A stretch of DNA of 64,000 nt from Zooshikella harenae (lineage in GTDB: Bacteria > Pseudomonadota > Gammaproteobacteria > Pseudomonadales > Zooshikellaceae), in assembly GCF_018837975.1 (NCBI RefSeq), contig NZ_JAGSOY010000001.1:165688-229687 (forward strand), read 5' to 3'. The notes beneath the pieces were generated by a model. The model worked only from the letters and a program-made list of their open reading frames with translations, made no database searches and was not told the DNA's origin. The stretch's first letter is position 1. Every line of letters starts with the position of its first letter. A program made the translations under genes and the position numbers. Positions 1 to 9,417 of the stretch are shown in pieces.

Positions 1-1012
1 ATCCTTCATCGTTAACAACTTGGTGCACAATGCCCATTAGTTGTTTTATATTTGGTTCCTTCTGAGAACCTATCCAGCTAAATGTTAAATCATCGGCATA
101 ACGGCTATAACGCCATCCATTTTTCTCAGCAAATGAGGTTAAGCGACGATCCATAGTCTTACATAATATATTGGTTAATGAGGGACTTGTTGGTGCACCC
201 TGAGGCAAACAGCGATCAGCTAACGCAATAAAATAAGTTTTGTTCTCATGCTCAATACGTTCACGAGGAGCCTCTGTACATAACAAAGCTAATAGTGTTG
301 CTACTTGCTCTTTATAACCAGCTTTACGGAATATTCCTTTCACACGTCGCCAAGAAACTGAAGGAAAAAATTCTGCAAGATCAAACTTAACCACAAGCTC
401 GCTTTGTGTATGCTGTTGAGCATTGGTCAAAATAGAACGACCACCCACAAAGCCATGAGCAGCACCGTGAATTAACATACGTTCTACGATATTCAACAAT
501 ATCCAGCGTTGCGCAGCTTTTAATTTTGGCTTTGGCGCCCAAATGCTGCGCTCTCCTCCACTTCGCTTAGGAATAGAAAACGCTTGATAATGACTATACT
601 CTGCAGCGTTTCGGTGATAGGTAAACCAGCGCAACTCACTGATAGATAACTTTAATTGTTCTGCCAGTTGCGCAGGGGTTCGAATAACGGGCAATTGATA
701 ACCCACCAATGCTTTATCTGCATCTTCTCGATCATATTTATCCCAGTCATCATTGTCATTCCAATAAACCTGATCACCTAAATAGACAATGTTATTTTGT
801 TTATAAGCTTGCCAAGCCTCTTGGTTTAATTTTCGCTTGGCTTCTGCCTCTTGTTTGAGCTGCTGTTTATAACGAGCAAGCTCTTTAGCCGACAATTGTT
901 TTGCATCCAGCCGCTTAACCAAATAACCTTTTTCCTGCAGCTGCTTGTTTACATACGCTTCAATACTGCCTGCGTGCTGTATATCCTGCCAAAGTTGCTG
1001 AAAGTCAGTCAT
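1..1012 (-). CDS. Retron-type reverse transcriptase (partial, 3' end beyond window)
   Basis: Reading the minus strand from an ATG at 1012 gives an open frame of 337 residues that runs off the left edge. The first ~120 residues are a charged, helical, lysine- and glutamine-rich extension. The RT core follows: finger region with IPKRSGGERSIWAPK (about 139-155), a retron-diagnostic NAxxH motif as TNAQQH (~194-199), motif A FDLAEFFPS with the first catalytic Asp (~207), QGAPTSP (~272) and the catalytic YADD (~302-305). The thumb and the VTG-type motif lie outside the window. The start is 8 bases after the stop of the SWIM/WGR gene, so it is the last visible gene of that operon. Known retron RTs prime from a 2'-OH of their own structured RNA to make msDNA; the candidate RNA here lies 12 kb upstream at 12885-13127. 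A group II intron RT is less likely: there is no maturase context and NAxxH is present. Confidence 0.93.
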   Translation of the reverse strand, partial: MTDFQQLWQDIQHAGSIEAYVNKQLQEKGYLVKRLDAKQLSAKELARYKQQLKQEAEAKRKLNQEAWQAYKQNNIVYLGDQVYWNDNDDWDKYDREDADKALVGYQLPVIRTPAQLAEQLKLSISELRWFTYHRNAAEYSHYQAFSIPKRSGGERSIWAPKPKLKAAQRWILLNIVERMLIHGAAHGFVGGRSILTNAQQHTQSELVVKFDLAEFFPSVSWRRVKGIFRKAGYKEQVATLLALLCTEAPRERIEHENKTYFIALADRCLPQGAPTSPSLTNILCKTMDRRLTSFAEKNGWRYSRYADDLTFSWIGSQKEPNIKQLMGIVHQVVNDEG

Positions 1013-1020
1013 TGGTCATA

Positions 1021-2880
1021 CTACCTTGCTGTTGCATCAATAAAGCCACGCGCTAATAGGCGCTGCTTTTGCTCATTAACGGCCGACTGCGCTGCTTGCT
1101 GAGTATTAAAAACCCATTGCTGCATTCGTAATGAAGTGCCTGCTTTTCCCCAACGAAGTGTTACGCGTTGCTGGTGACGTTGCACTAAATAAACATGCTC
1201 ACTCTCAGCATCACGACGAGTAAAATAATGACGTTCGTAAATAGGATCGCTTTCAGGCTGCTGTAGTTGTTGAAAGTGTGTCATACGCAGCGCAATAATA
1301 TGTGCGCATGGCCCCTGACTCATGCCTTGTTTGACGAATGTGAAGCAACTGCACTCTGCTTTACTAACATGGCCTTCTTCAGTTACCTGAATCATTGTAC
1401 TGATGGGGGACTTACTTGAAGCATTCAATATAGCGGTTAACTCAATGGTATCGCCTGGCAACCAATGCTGTTTAACATCAGAAACGGCCTTGTTATTAAT
1501 TAAATTTATTGCTTCAGCAAACACATCATCACGATAACGAAGCTGCTGACTATCAGGTAATTGATCCAATAAAGGCCGATAATAAAAACACTGTTGAACT
1601 CTGTTAAAACTAATTAAACCATGCTGTATGCCATATTGAGTCAGCGCGAGAGTGTCAGATGACGATAAGTTTAATTCAGTGTTCAACGCATCAAGACTAC
1701 TTGGCTGTTTTTGTAAGCATGATAACAATTCATCGAATTGCTCAGTGTTTATGTTTTGATGTCTTGGTAACAATAAATCGAAGCGTGCAGCTTGTGACCA
1801 ATTTGCAGTAGTAAAACCACTTAATACCAAGGTTAATCCAACACCTTCGCCTTGAGCCTGCCAAATACTGGGTAAACCACTACCCAATAAATGTACAGAA
1901 ATATATTCAGCATGTGATAAAAATGCCTGCAAATGCTGTAACCGACGACGTCCCCAAATCCGTACAACCTTTGGCTCTGAACCAGTCCAACGTTCAGCAG
2001 AAGACTCAATAACTTTTTCCCAAGGCTCTAAGACAAGTTTCGGGTATTGATTTGGTACCAGCTCAATTTTAATACCACGTCTTTTACCTTTTACATCACG
2101 ATTTAAGCGTAAAAAATGCAATACATTATAGAGATCAATGGGTGCCAGCTTAAAACTATCGCCAGGCAATTGCATGGCTGATTGAATCTGCAATAACCCT
2201 CGTAACCAACTATCCGGTAAGTGCGTTTGCTTTGCTAACACTTCCCCTTGCTGCGCTGTTTTCAAGCCAACCGCTTGCTGGCCTATATGGATTTCAGTGG
2301 TTTTATACTGCCGTAACTGTTGAACCCCCTGAAAAAAGTGATCTGAAAAATCGACATTCGTTGTACCACAACCCACAGGTGCCAATAATTCCAACTGATT
2401 GTGAGCAAGACTTAACTGTGCATAACAACTTTCATCTTTACTAAATACTTCAAAGGTCGTGCAGTCAGGATGGACACTGACCACAGGATCTAACACGCAA
2501 TAAGCTAGCGGATCATTTTCAGCCAACCAGTTAAAGTAAGCTTGTTGTGCAGATAAAATATGACGACGTTGATTAGTACGCTGCAGTTCCTTAAAAGCTA
2601 AATATTGAGCACGATCTTTTGGTTTATAACGTAAATCACTGCATACAACCTGATATAGAGCGGATAAACCACTGCGCATGACGGCCGAATGAGTCAACCG
2701 AGCATGAAGCTCAACAGGCTGCCGAGCCAGTGCACTAAACAGCGACAACTGTTGCTGACTCTCAGAGGTATGTACCCCACTAACCTGCTGATAGGTTAAG
2801 TGAACAGAAGTCGTATTCATGTCCACCTCAGCATTTTGATTATTTTGTGGGGATAATGACTGTTGTGCCTTGTCACTCAT
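1021..2880 (-). CDS. SWIM zinc-finger and WGR domain protein of the retron operon
   Basis: This is a 619-residue protein, probably cytoplasmic and nucleic-acid-binding. A long N-terminal region of unknown fold precedes a SWIM finger at about 507-530 (CSC...CAH, the CxCx(n)CxH pattern). The last ~70 residues form a WGR domain (RVTLRWGKAG, then a QQWVF strand and a helix ending in LLARGFIDA). In eukaryotic PARPs, WGR contacts DNA ends; SWIM fingers occur in DNA-binding and ubiquitin-like contexts. No catalytic domain is seen. The ATG lies inside the end of the upstream giant gene (ATGAGTGA, 8-base overlap), so translation is probably coupled, and the RT gene follows after 8 bases. The protein is glutamine-rich like its neighbours. 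I recall SWIM proteins as accessory genes of one retron class. The N-terminal fold is not recognised. Confidence 0.85.
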   Translation of the reverse strand: MSDKAQQSLSPQNNQNAEVDMNTTSVHLTYQQVSGVHTSESQQQLSLFSALARQPVELHARLTHSAVMRSGLSALYQVVCSDLRYKPKDRAQYLAFKELQRTNQRRHILSAQQAYFNWLAENDPLAYCVLDPVVSVHPDCTTFEVFSKDESCYAQLSLAHNQLELLAPVGCGTTNVDFSDHFFQGVQQLRQYKTTEIHIGQQAVGLKTAQQGEVLAKQTHLPDSWLRGLLQIQSAMQLPGDSFKLAPIDLYNVLHFLRLNRDVKGKRRGIKIELVPNQYPKLVLEPWEKVIESSAERWTGSEPKVVRIWGRRRLQHLQAFLSHAEYISVHLLGSGLPSIWQAQGEGVGLTLVLSGFTTANWSQAARFDLLLPRHQNINTEQFDELLSCLQKQPSSLDALNTELNLSSSDTLALTQYGIQHGLISFNRVQQCFYYRPLLDQLPDSQQLRYRDDVFAEAINLINNKAVSDVKQHWLPGDTIELTAILNASSKSPISTMIQVTEEGHVSKAECSCFTFVKQGMSQGPCAHIIALRMTHFQQLQQPESDPIYERHYFTRRDAESEHVYLVQRHQQRVTLRWGKAGTSLRMQQWVFNTQQAAQSAVNEQKQRLLARGFIDATAR

Positions 2881-5800
2881 ACTGCTCTCCTATTTCCAGT
2901 GACTTACCACTGACGTCATCACCTAACACATCAGCAACGTTCAGCTTGGTTGTTTTACATTGACGGGCTCGCTGACTACTACGCAATGCACGATAGGCCG
3001 TTTTTTGCAAAGATGGTGACAATGACTTGGCTTTAATGAGCTGTTCCAGTGCTTGTTCAGCCGCTTCAGCTTGTAAATAACCTAATGCCAAGAGAGCATC
3101 GGCACGTTGCTGGGTAATGAGTTGCTCATTGTTAACTAACGATAATAGAGATTCTATTGAGTGTTGCTGCTTACCAGCCAATGCCAACAATGGTTGTTGT
3201 GTGTCTTCTTCCAGTGTTTGCAGAGACTCTAAAGAAGGTTGCCCTAACCAGCGCTCTGCCAACGTATCAAACGAGCTCATTGTAGAATCAGATAAAGTGG
3301 ATGCATTTTGCACTTTACTCAACAATGCACATACCTGTTGCTGCAGGCTACCTTGCACATGATCTGTGAGTGATTTCAGCAACTCAACGAGCTGTTCACT
3401 TAAGATGTCCGACTGTTGTAGTTGAAGCTGTATAGCCTGTGAAATTAGTGACTGTACCGCTAAATATTTAGCAGGTAATTGGTAAACGACAGTAAGCACT
3501 GTATCTGCTGCTTGGTGTTTAATTAAACACCATATGCCATCTCGTAAACAGTTCTGTAATTGTTTACTCTCATATGTTTTCTGATCAACCTCTATAACTT
3601 GCAGAGGCAGTACTGAACGTCGGAAGTGTACTAACTGTCGCTGACACATTGCTTCAACAGCAGCTAACGCTGTACTCGAAGGCTCGCTCAAACGTCCTAT
3701 CAGCCTCGCTGCCATCCCATTCACATCAGGGTGCTCATGGGTAATACCTTGCAATAATACTGACTCGTCATTAATTGGATTAGCTAAAAAGCCTTGACTT
3801 AAAAACGGCTTAGTTCTTGAACTGCAACTAGCCAATAGAAGTAAACGCTGCAGTCCATCCCCATAGCGCGCCACACGAATTAATAATTTTTCATTCCAAT
3901 AACATGACTGATTTTTAAGAAATGCATAATCAATGTTACGAACCTGATTATCAACAACAGGCCAGATATGATCTGCCACATCCATCGCTACACTAATAAC
4001 ATGTGCATTGTCTTCATTCTCAACCAGTTCAAATAGCACACTCAAGTGTTGTGTATCTTGAGCAAATATCATTTGCCTCAATGCTTCAATACGATATCGA
4101 GGAAAAATCTCTTTATTCTTAATACAAGCAACCAGTGCTGACCAAGATTTAGGTGAATCAAACCATCGTAATGCTTTAATTGATCGATCAATTTGTGATG
4201 CGTACTCATTCTCGCCATGCTTCAGTATTTTGGTTAACAAGTTAAGTACTTTTTCAGCTTGGTCTGTATGCTTGAGGTAACCAATCGCTTCTATAGCATC
4301 ATCTTGTAGAGCATGTTCCTCATTGGTCGCAAGATCCAGTAATAGGTCTACGGTATCTGTATCACCTAAGCGACCTAGCGCAATGACCGCACGTTGGCGA
4401 TTTTCATGCGCTGGATCCATATCAATAGCCGCTAATAAGATGCTCTTACCTGCCCGCTGCCCCACCATAGCCAAACCTTCTGCAGCGATAAAGCGCACTT
4501 GAGCTTGTCGATGTGCTAGTAATTGCTGCAATAGTTCTGCACTTGCTCCACGGTATCTAACTCGCCACGCATAATGTTCAAGCAAGTTATAAAACATCGC
4601 GTCAGGCAAACACGGCATGATATTCGCCAGCAGTGTATTAATGTCAGTAGACTTAGCAAGCTTTAAGGGCTTCAGCAGTTTATCTAGGCGCTCACAATGC
4701 CCTAAATTCACGAGTGTTTGTACCAACAGCACAAGTAACTCATCATGCAATGGATACTTTGTAGCTTGCAGTTGCTGAGTAGGTGTACATTTTAATGTTT
4801 GGTCATAACCACTAATAACGGTCAGCGCATCAGTTACAGCACGAGTATGCTGATGTTTACTTAAAAGTTTGAGCAGCCGGGGCGCTAAAGCTTTTTGTCG
4901 ATATTTAGCGACTATATTTAGCAAGTCTGCAACAGGAAGTGATTTTGAGTGGTTACTCTCAACCATCTGCATAACAGGCTCAACAATTTCAGGCTGATCA
5001 ACCTGCCGCAATGCATTGACAATGACTCGTGTTTCACTCTGCTGCTGACTATCCGCTAATAAGCTTAACAACACCATCATCGCTTGAGATTGTCCTTGCG
5101 AAACAAGCATATTACCCGCTTGTAAATGAGCATCTCGCTGAGACGTTTGTGGCACTTCCTGCTGATAAAATGCAATAGCAACTTGGAGTGCTGTATCCCG
5201 CCAAGCACCCTGCATTGCTTCCACTAAAAGATTGAGTAATTCAGATTCACCCTCGTCATAGTGTTTTAGCAGCCATTGAACAGTATTTGTCCTCAACTTA
5301 GTTGAAAAGGCTTTTGTGCCCAACCTTGCTGCTTGAACTTCGCCTTTAAACTGGCTGTATAAGGTAAAAGCCTCAAACTCCAAGCCATCCGAACGCTCTT
5401 GCAAACATTGCTGCAAGACTGTGACTTCAGCATCACCCGCCTCTCCTGCAGCCAACAGCTGTAAGCCCGCTTTTGCAATATCCAAATGCTGACTTTGTAG
5501 TGCCTCTCCAATCAACAATGACTGTTGTTGAGTTCGAGATGACAATAATGTCCACGCACGCTGACGCACATCGGCATACTTATCATGAAGACACTGAATT
5601 AATACAGGTTCAGCTTGTTGCCACCATTCACCAAACTGATCTGTTAATTTAATGACGGCTTGCAACGCATTTAAACGTAACGCAACCCCTTGCGATGTCA
5701 GTAACTGTTGATGACTCAATAAGCCATACAAAACACCTAATGCCCACTGCTGTAAACATTGCTCGCTGGTAGGCTTATTTTTTTGGAGTTGCATTTCAGC

Positions 5801-8800
5801 GCTAAACTGTAATTGCTGAATTTCACTCTGATAACGTTGTTTAAATCGCAACCAGATTAATCGCGCACGTTTTGGCTCTTCAGATACCCACGAAAATAAC
5901 TGGTAAGCAAAACGTGCCTTTAATGGAAGATTATCTGCCAAAAGAATAGATGTCATAACAGCAAAATCATCCACCGTTAGCAGTGTTTCAATGGTTGAAC
6001 CAGCTTGACTAGCAACGTTATCGTCAGTTTTTTTAGTATGAGATGCCGACAAATCATTACTTTCTTGCTGAAGCCAACATGCAACACTTTGCTCAACCGT
6101 TTTCTGCAGAGCAGATTTATCATTGAATACCGCTAACGCTTGAGCAACATAAAGGTGTAGCGCTAAATCCCGCTGATTTAATAAATCTAATAAAGGTGTA
6201 GGATCTACTGCATTTGGATGTATATAAGGTAAAACACCCAACAAATAACCAAGAAGTGGTTGATTCTGAACAACATCAGGCAGAGTATTTTGGACAGTAA
6301 TTTGCTCACCAGCCCCAGCGAGTGTTTTATTTAGGCACAAAAATACAGCCAGTTGTTGCCAAGAAGTTAAGGCTGCATTTTTCTGTTCAAGAACACCTGC
6401 AGCCTCATGCTGCCCTAACAATACCAAGCCCAGGGCAGCATAAGCTTGTTGTTGAGAATTATCGACTTGCAACAAGCGTTGTAACAAACCTTGCTCTGCA
6501 GATGATGCACACCAACTTAATGCGTAAGTGGCTGCAGTCGCTAATGGCTGGTGCTTATGCTGCAAGTAAGGGTGAATATAAGGTACAGCGTCTGTAGTCG
6601 CTAATTCAGCAAGCACCTCAAGCACTTCTTTTTGCCGACTCCGCCATTTGGTTTTACGTTCTTTACTCTCAGGCTCTTTTTCTGCAAGTAACTGAAATAA
6701 AGGTTGTTTTGCCCGTTCATCACCAACTACTGCTAGCGCTTTTGCCGCAGCCAAAACAATATCTTGGTGAACTGCACTTAGTGCAACCGCCACTTCATCC
6801 CAAGCTTGAGCCACAATAAGTGAATCAATGGCTTGCCGGCGAAGTTCAGGGTCTTCATCCGCAATAAACGACACCAGTAGTAACTGCGCAGCGTCAGAAT
6901 TTAAATCAATCAGCTGATTTAAAGCTTGTTGGCGAAGATCTCTATGGACGGATTCAGCAGCGTACTGTAAAGGTTTTATGGGCTGATCTTCAAACTGCTT
7001 TTGAGCTGCAACAAATGCCTGAGAACGAACTTCATAAAACCCATCATTAAACATCTGCATCAATAGGCCTGGTTGCCAAGCACTTCTTTTATGCGCTAAC
7101 AACTCTTGTAATGCGATAATATGACAGTCTTCAAAATGACTCTTCAGTAATAACAGCACTCCGTCCGCTTTACCTTCAGGCCAGGCTGTGTTCAAACACG
7201 CCTTAGCTGCTTCTTGTCTCACTCGCTGATGAGCGCTGTTAATACCTTGTAATAACCAGTGCTTACGATGCTGCAGCTCTACATCGTCATCCAGCATAGC
7301 CATTAATCGTTGTAATCCCTGAAGATGAACATCCTCAGCGGTAGACTGCCATGCCATAGCAACCACTTGATAAGGCTCATCGATTAACAGCTGCTCAATA
7401 GCATTTAAAGCCGCCATACGCACACCACCGTCTTTATCGTTCAGTAACCACTGAAGATGAGAGAGAGCATGCTGATCCTTAAGTAAGGACAAGGCATAGC
7501 ACACATCCAATCTAGTGGGCTGCGCCTCATGATTAACCAACTGTAATAATATAGGCAATGCACAGGGATGCTGCTGATGTGCTAAACACCGAGCGGCTAA
7601 TAAAACAATGTCGGTATATTGAGAGACCGTAGCAGGCAGTAAGATGTCTATATCATGCTGTGTGAGCAAAGGTGCATTTTTAAACTGTTTTTCAAGAGGC
7701 TTATGATTATTTTGACCATGAAGCGAAAAGTCATTTATATCAGTTAATTGCCGTGCAATATATTCATCTGCTTGATGTAAAAAGGCAGCAAGTGCTTTAC
7801 GGCTGAGCACCATGACCCAAAATGCCGTGTGTCGAACATTATTATCCTGATCATTTAAGCACTGTCTTAAGGCAATATTGACGGCAGCGTTCATTAATTG
7901 CTGCTGTTGATAACAACGAATAAGCGCTGCGCGTCGAATATCAGAAAAATGTGTATTTAATGCATGTAAATAAATTTCAACTTTTTCATTGTTCACTTGC
8001 TCAAGGCTGTGCAAAGCATAATGCCGTATTCGATTATTATTGTGATTTAATGCTTCCATTAAAACACTTTTTGACTGCCCCTCTTCATTGGCATTAACCC
8101 ATTCCATTAATAATGTTAATGCTGCAAAACCAATATTTTCATGCTCTGTATGCAATGCCTTTTGAGCTAAACGAATATCACCACGCTGCGTAATAGCCTG
8201 CAGTGCAGTAAATGCCTTGAGCCGAACATCATCATCACTATGATTAAGCTGTTTTGTCCATAAACTCAAACAACTAGGGTGTTGAGCTTCGGTGAGATAT
8301 TTTGCGGCTAAGCGTCTAAGCGTAACATCCCGTTCTCGATCAACGACACCTGCTAACAACGTGAGTGATTGCTGATCAACATGTTTAGCCAATTGTTCAA
8401 TGCCTTGCTGCCGATGCTTAATATCATTTGCAGAAAGATTAAATTTTGCTTCAGCGATAGCATTTTTAATTACTTTTTGAGACTGCCCAAAACGTTGCTC
8501 TGCAGTTAGCGCTAGCAACTGAATGGAATGATCTTCACCTGCAATAGCCAGCCAATCCTGTTGTGAATCTTGCACATACGCAAGCCCTACAGGCACTGGA
8601 ATTTTGCCTGTATAAGTGACTGGTTGGCCTTTTGTCATTGGCCAACTTTTTAGTGTTTTATCACTAGCTGCTGTAAACAATCGACTTTCAGCAATTAGTA
8701 ATTGTTTAATCGCTTGCTTATGCATTGCGCTTTGCCCTCGATCAAGTAGCGCAACTTCATCATGCCCCGTATGAATATCAATGCAATAAAAAGTTTTATC

Positions 8801-9394
8801 TTGACCACAGCTGTATAAACGACCATCTGCATCACTAAAAGCCAATGCAGTAACAGCCTGTTTATGCACTTCCTGCTGAAGGTACAACTGCCAACCATTT
8901 TTTTCAGTAAAAGCATAAATGGTGAGTAAGCCTTGTGTACTACCAGCCGCTATGTATTTACCTGTTTTATCAACGGCTAGTTTGGCTCCTGGCTCCATAA
9001 GTGTAAGCTGTTGCTGCAACTCACCATTTTGTGTACTAAGCAACCAAATATACTGTTGCTGCAAAATGGCTAACTGTTGCTGTACGACAGCAATCGCATC
9101 AATATCTATTGATTCGGCTGGTGAGAACGGTATGAGTGTCAACGCATCTTCTGTTAACCTTTTCTTCCATAATTGATGCTGGCTATCAACTAACCATAAG
9201 TTGTCATCCTCAATAACAATATGCTTAGCACCGCATTCTAACGAATTATGTCTAAACTGTTGTGTTTTTAGGTTGTAGCAATATAACCCTGTAGCGTGTC
9301 CTTCAGCATGCTCAGTCACCCAATACAATTGATTGCCATGACCTAACAGAGCACGAATAGCACCTCGATAGGGTAAATAAAGCGTCTGGCTCAT
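2873..9394 (-). CDS. Giant beta-propeller/HEAT-repeat protein of the retron operon
   Basis: The protein has 2173 residues from the ATG at 9394, which is preceded by AGGAAG; a TTG 78 bases upstream has no better support. Residues 1 to about 310 form WD40-like blades (repeated turns such as VTALAFSDADGRLYSCGQDKTFYCID and KTLKSW). From about 320 to the end there are dozens of HEAT/ARM-type helical repeats with the usual D-x-x-V-R pattern (DDDVRLKAFTAL, DNNVRHTAFWVM, DGGVRMAALNAI, DPELRRQAIDSL, YADVRQRAWTLL). No enzymatic motif, signal peptide or membrane segment is visible. Such solenoids act as scaffolds and bind proteins or nucleic acid. The gene lies 23 bases after the BRCT gene and overlaps the SWIM/WGR gene by 8 bases. 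It is by far the largest gene in the window and very rich in Gln, Leu and Ala. Its role as scaffold or sensor arm of the retron system is inferred. Confidence 0.88.
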   Translation of the reverse strand: MSQTLYLPYRGAIRALLGHGNQLYWVTEHAEGHATGLYCYNLKTQQFRHNSLECGAKHIVIEDDNLWLVDSQHQLWKKRLTEDALTLIPFSPAESIDIDAIAVVQQQLAILQQQYIWLLSTQNGELQQQLTLMEPGAKLAVDKTGKYIAAGSTQGLLTIYAFTEKNGWQLYLQQEVHKQAVTALAFSDADGRLYSCGQDKTFYCIDIHTGHDEVALLDRGQSAMHKQAIKQLLIAESRLFTAASDKTLKSWPMTKGQPVTYTGKIPVPVGLAYVQDSQQDWLAIAGEDHSIQLLALTAEQRFGQSQKVIKNAIAEAKFNLSANDIKHRQQGIEQLAKHVDQQSLTLLAGVVDRERDVTLRRLAAKYLTEAQHPSCLSLWTKQLNHSDDDVRLKAFTALQAITQRGDIRLAQKALHTEHENIGFAALTLLMEWVNANEEGQSKSVLMEALNHNNNRIRHYALHSLEQVNNEKVEIYLHALNTHFSDIRRAALIRCYQQQQLMNAAVNIALRQCLNDQDNNVRHTAFWVMVLSRKALAAFLHQADEYIARQLTDINDFSLHGQNNHKPLEKQFKNAPLLTQHDIDILLPATVSQYTDIVLLAARCLAHQQHPCALPILLQLVNHEAQPTRLDVCYALSLLKDQHALSHLQWLLNDKDGGVRMAALNAIEQLLIDEPYQVVAMAWQSTAEDVHLQGLQRLMAMLDDDVELQHRKHWLLQGINSAHQRVRQEAAKACLNTAWPEGKADGVLLLLKSHFEDCHIIALQELLAHKRSAWQPGLLMQMFNDGFYEVRSQAFVAAQKQFEDQPIKPLQYAAESVHRDLRQQALNQLIDLNSDAAQLLLVSFIADEDPELRRQAIDSLIVAQAWDEVAVALSAVHQDIVLAAAKALAVVGDERAKQPLFQLLAEKEPESKERKTKWRSRQKEVLEVLAELATTDAVPYIHPYLQHKHQPLATAATYALSWCASSAEQGLLQRLLQVDNSQQQAYAALGLVLLGQHEAAGVLEQKNAALTSWQQLAVFLCLNKTLAGAGEQITVQNTLPDVVQNQPLLGYLLGVLPYIHPNAVDPTPLLDLLNQRDLALHLYVAQALAVFNDKSALQKTVEQSVACWLQQESNDLSASHTKKTDDNVASQAGSTIETLLTVDDFAVMTSILLADNLPLKARFAYQLFSWVSEEPKRARLIWLRFKQRYQSEIQQLQFSAEMQLQKNKPTSEQCLQQWALGVLYGLLSHQQLLTSQGVALRLNALQAVIKLTDQFGEWWQQAEPVLIQCLHDKYADVRQRAWTLLSSRTQQQSLLIGEALQSQHLDIAKAGLQLLAAGEAGDAEVTVLQQCLQERSDGLEFEAFTLYSQFKGEVQAARLGTKAFSTKLRTNTVQWLLKHYDEGESELLNLLVEAMQGAWRDTALQVAIAFYQQEVPQTSQRDAHLQAGNMLVSQGQSQAMMVLLSLLADSQQQSETRVIVNALRQVDQPEIVEPVMQMVESNHSKSLPVADLLNIVAKYRQKALAPRLLKLLSKHQHTRAVTDALTVISGYDQTLKCTPTQQLQATKYPLHDELLVLLVQTLVNLGHCERLDKLLKPLKLAKSTDINTLLANIMPCLPDAMFYNLLEHYAWRVRYRGASAELLQQLLAHRQAQVRFIAAEGLAMVGQRAGKSILLAAIDMDPAHENRQRAVIALGRLGDTDTVDLLLDLATNEEHALQDDAIEAIGYLKHTDQAEKVLNLLTKILKHGENEYASQIDRSIKALRWFDSPKSWSALVACIKNKEIFPRYRIEALRQMIFAQDTQHLSVLFELVENEDNAHVISVAMDVADHIWPVVDNQVRNIDYAFLKNQSCYWNEKLLIRVARYGDGLQRLLLLASCSSRTKPFLSQGFLANPINDESVLLQGITHEHPDVNGMAARLIGRLSEPSSTALAAVEAMCQRQLVHFRRSVLPLQVIEVDQKTYESKQLQNCLRDGIWCLIKHQAADTVLTVVYQLPAKYLAVQSLISQAIQLQLQQSDILSEQLVELLKSLTDHVQGSLQQQVCALLSKVQNASTLSDSTMSSFDTLAERWLGQPSLESLQTLEEDTQQPLLALAGKQQHSIESLLSLVNNEQLITQQRADALLALGYLQAEAAEQALEQLIKAKSLSPSLQKTAYRALRSSQRARQCKTTKLNVADVLGDDVSGKSLEIGEQYE

Positions 9395-9417
9395 AACTTC
9401 TTCCTGCTCTTTTTTAA

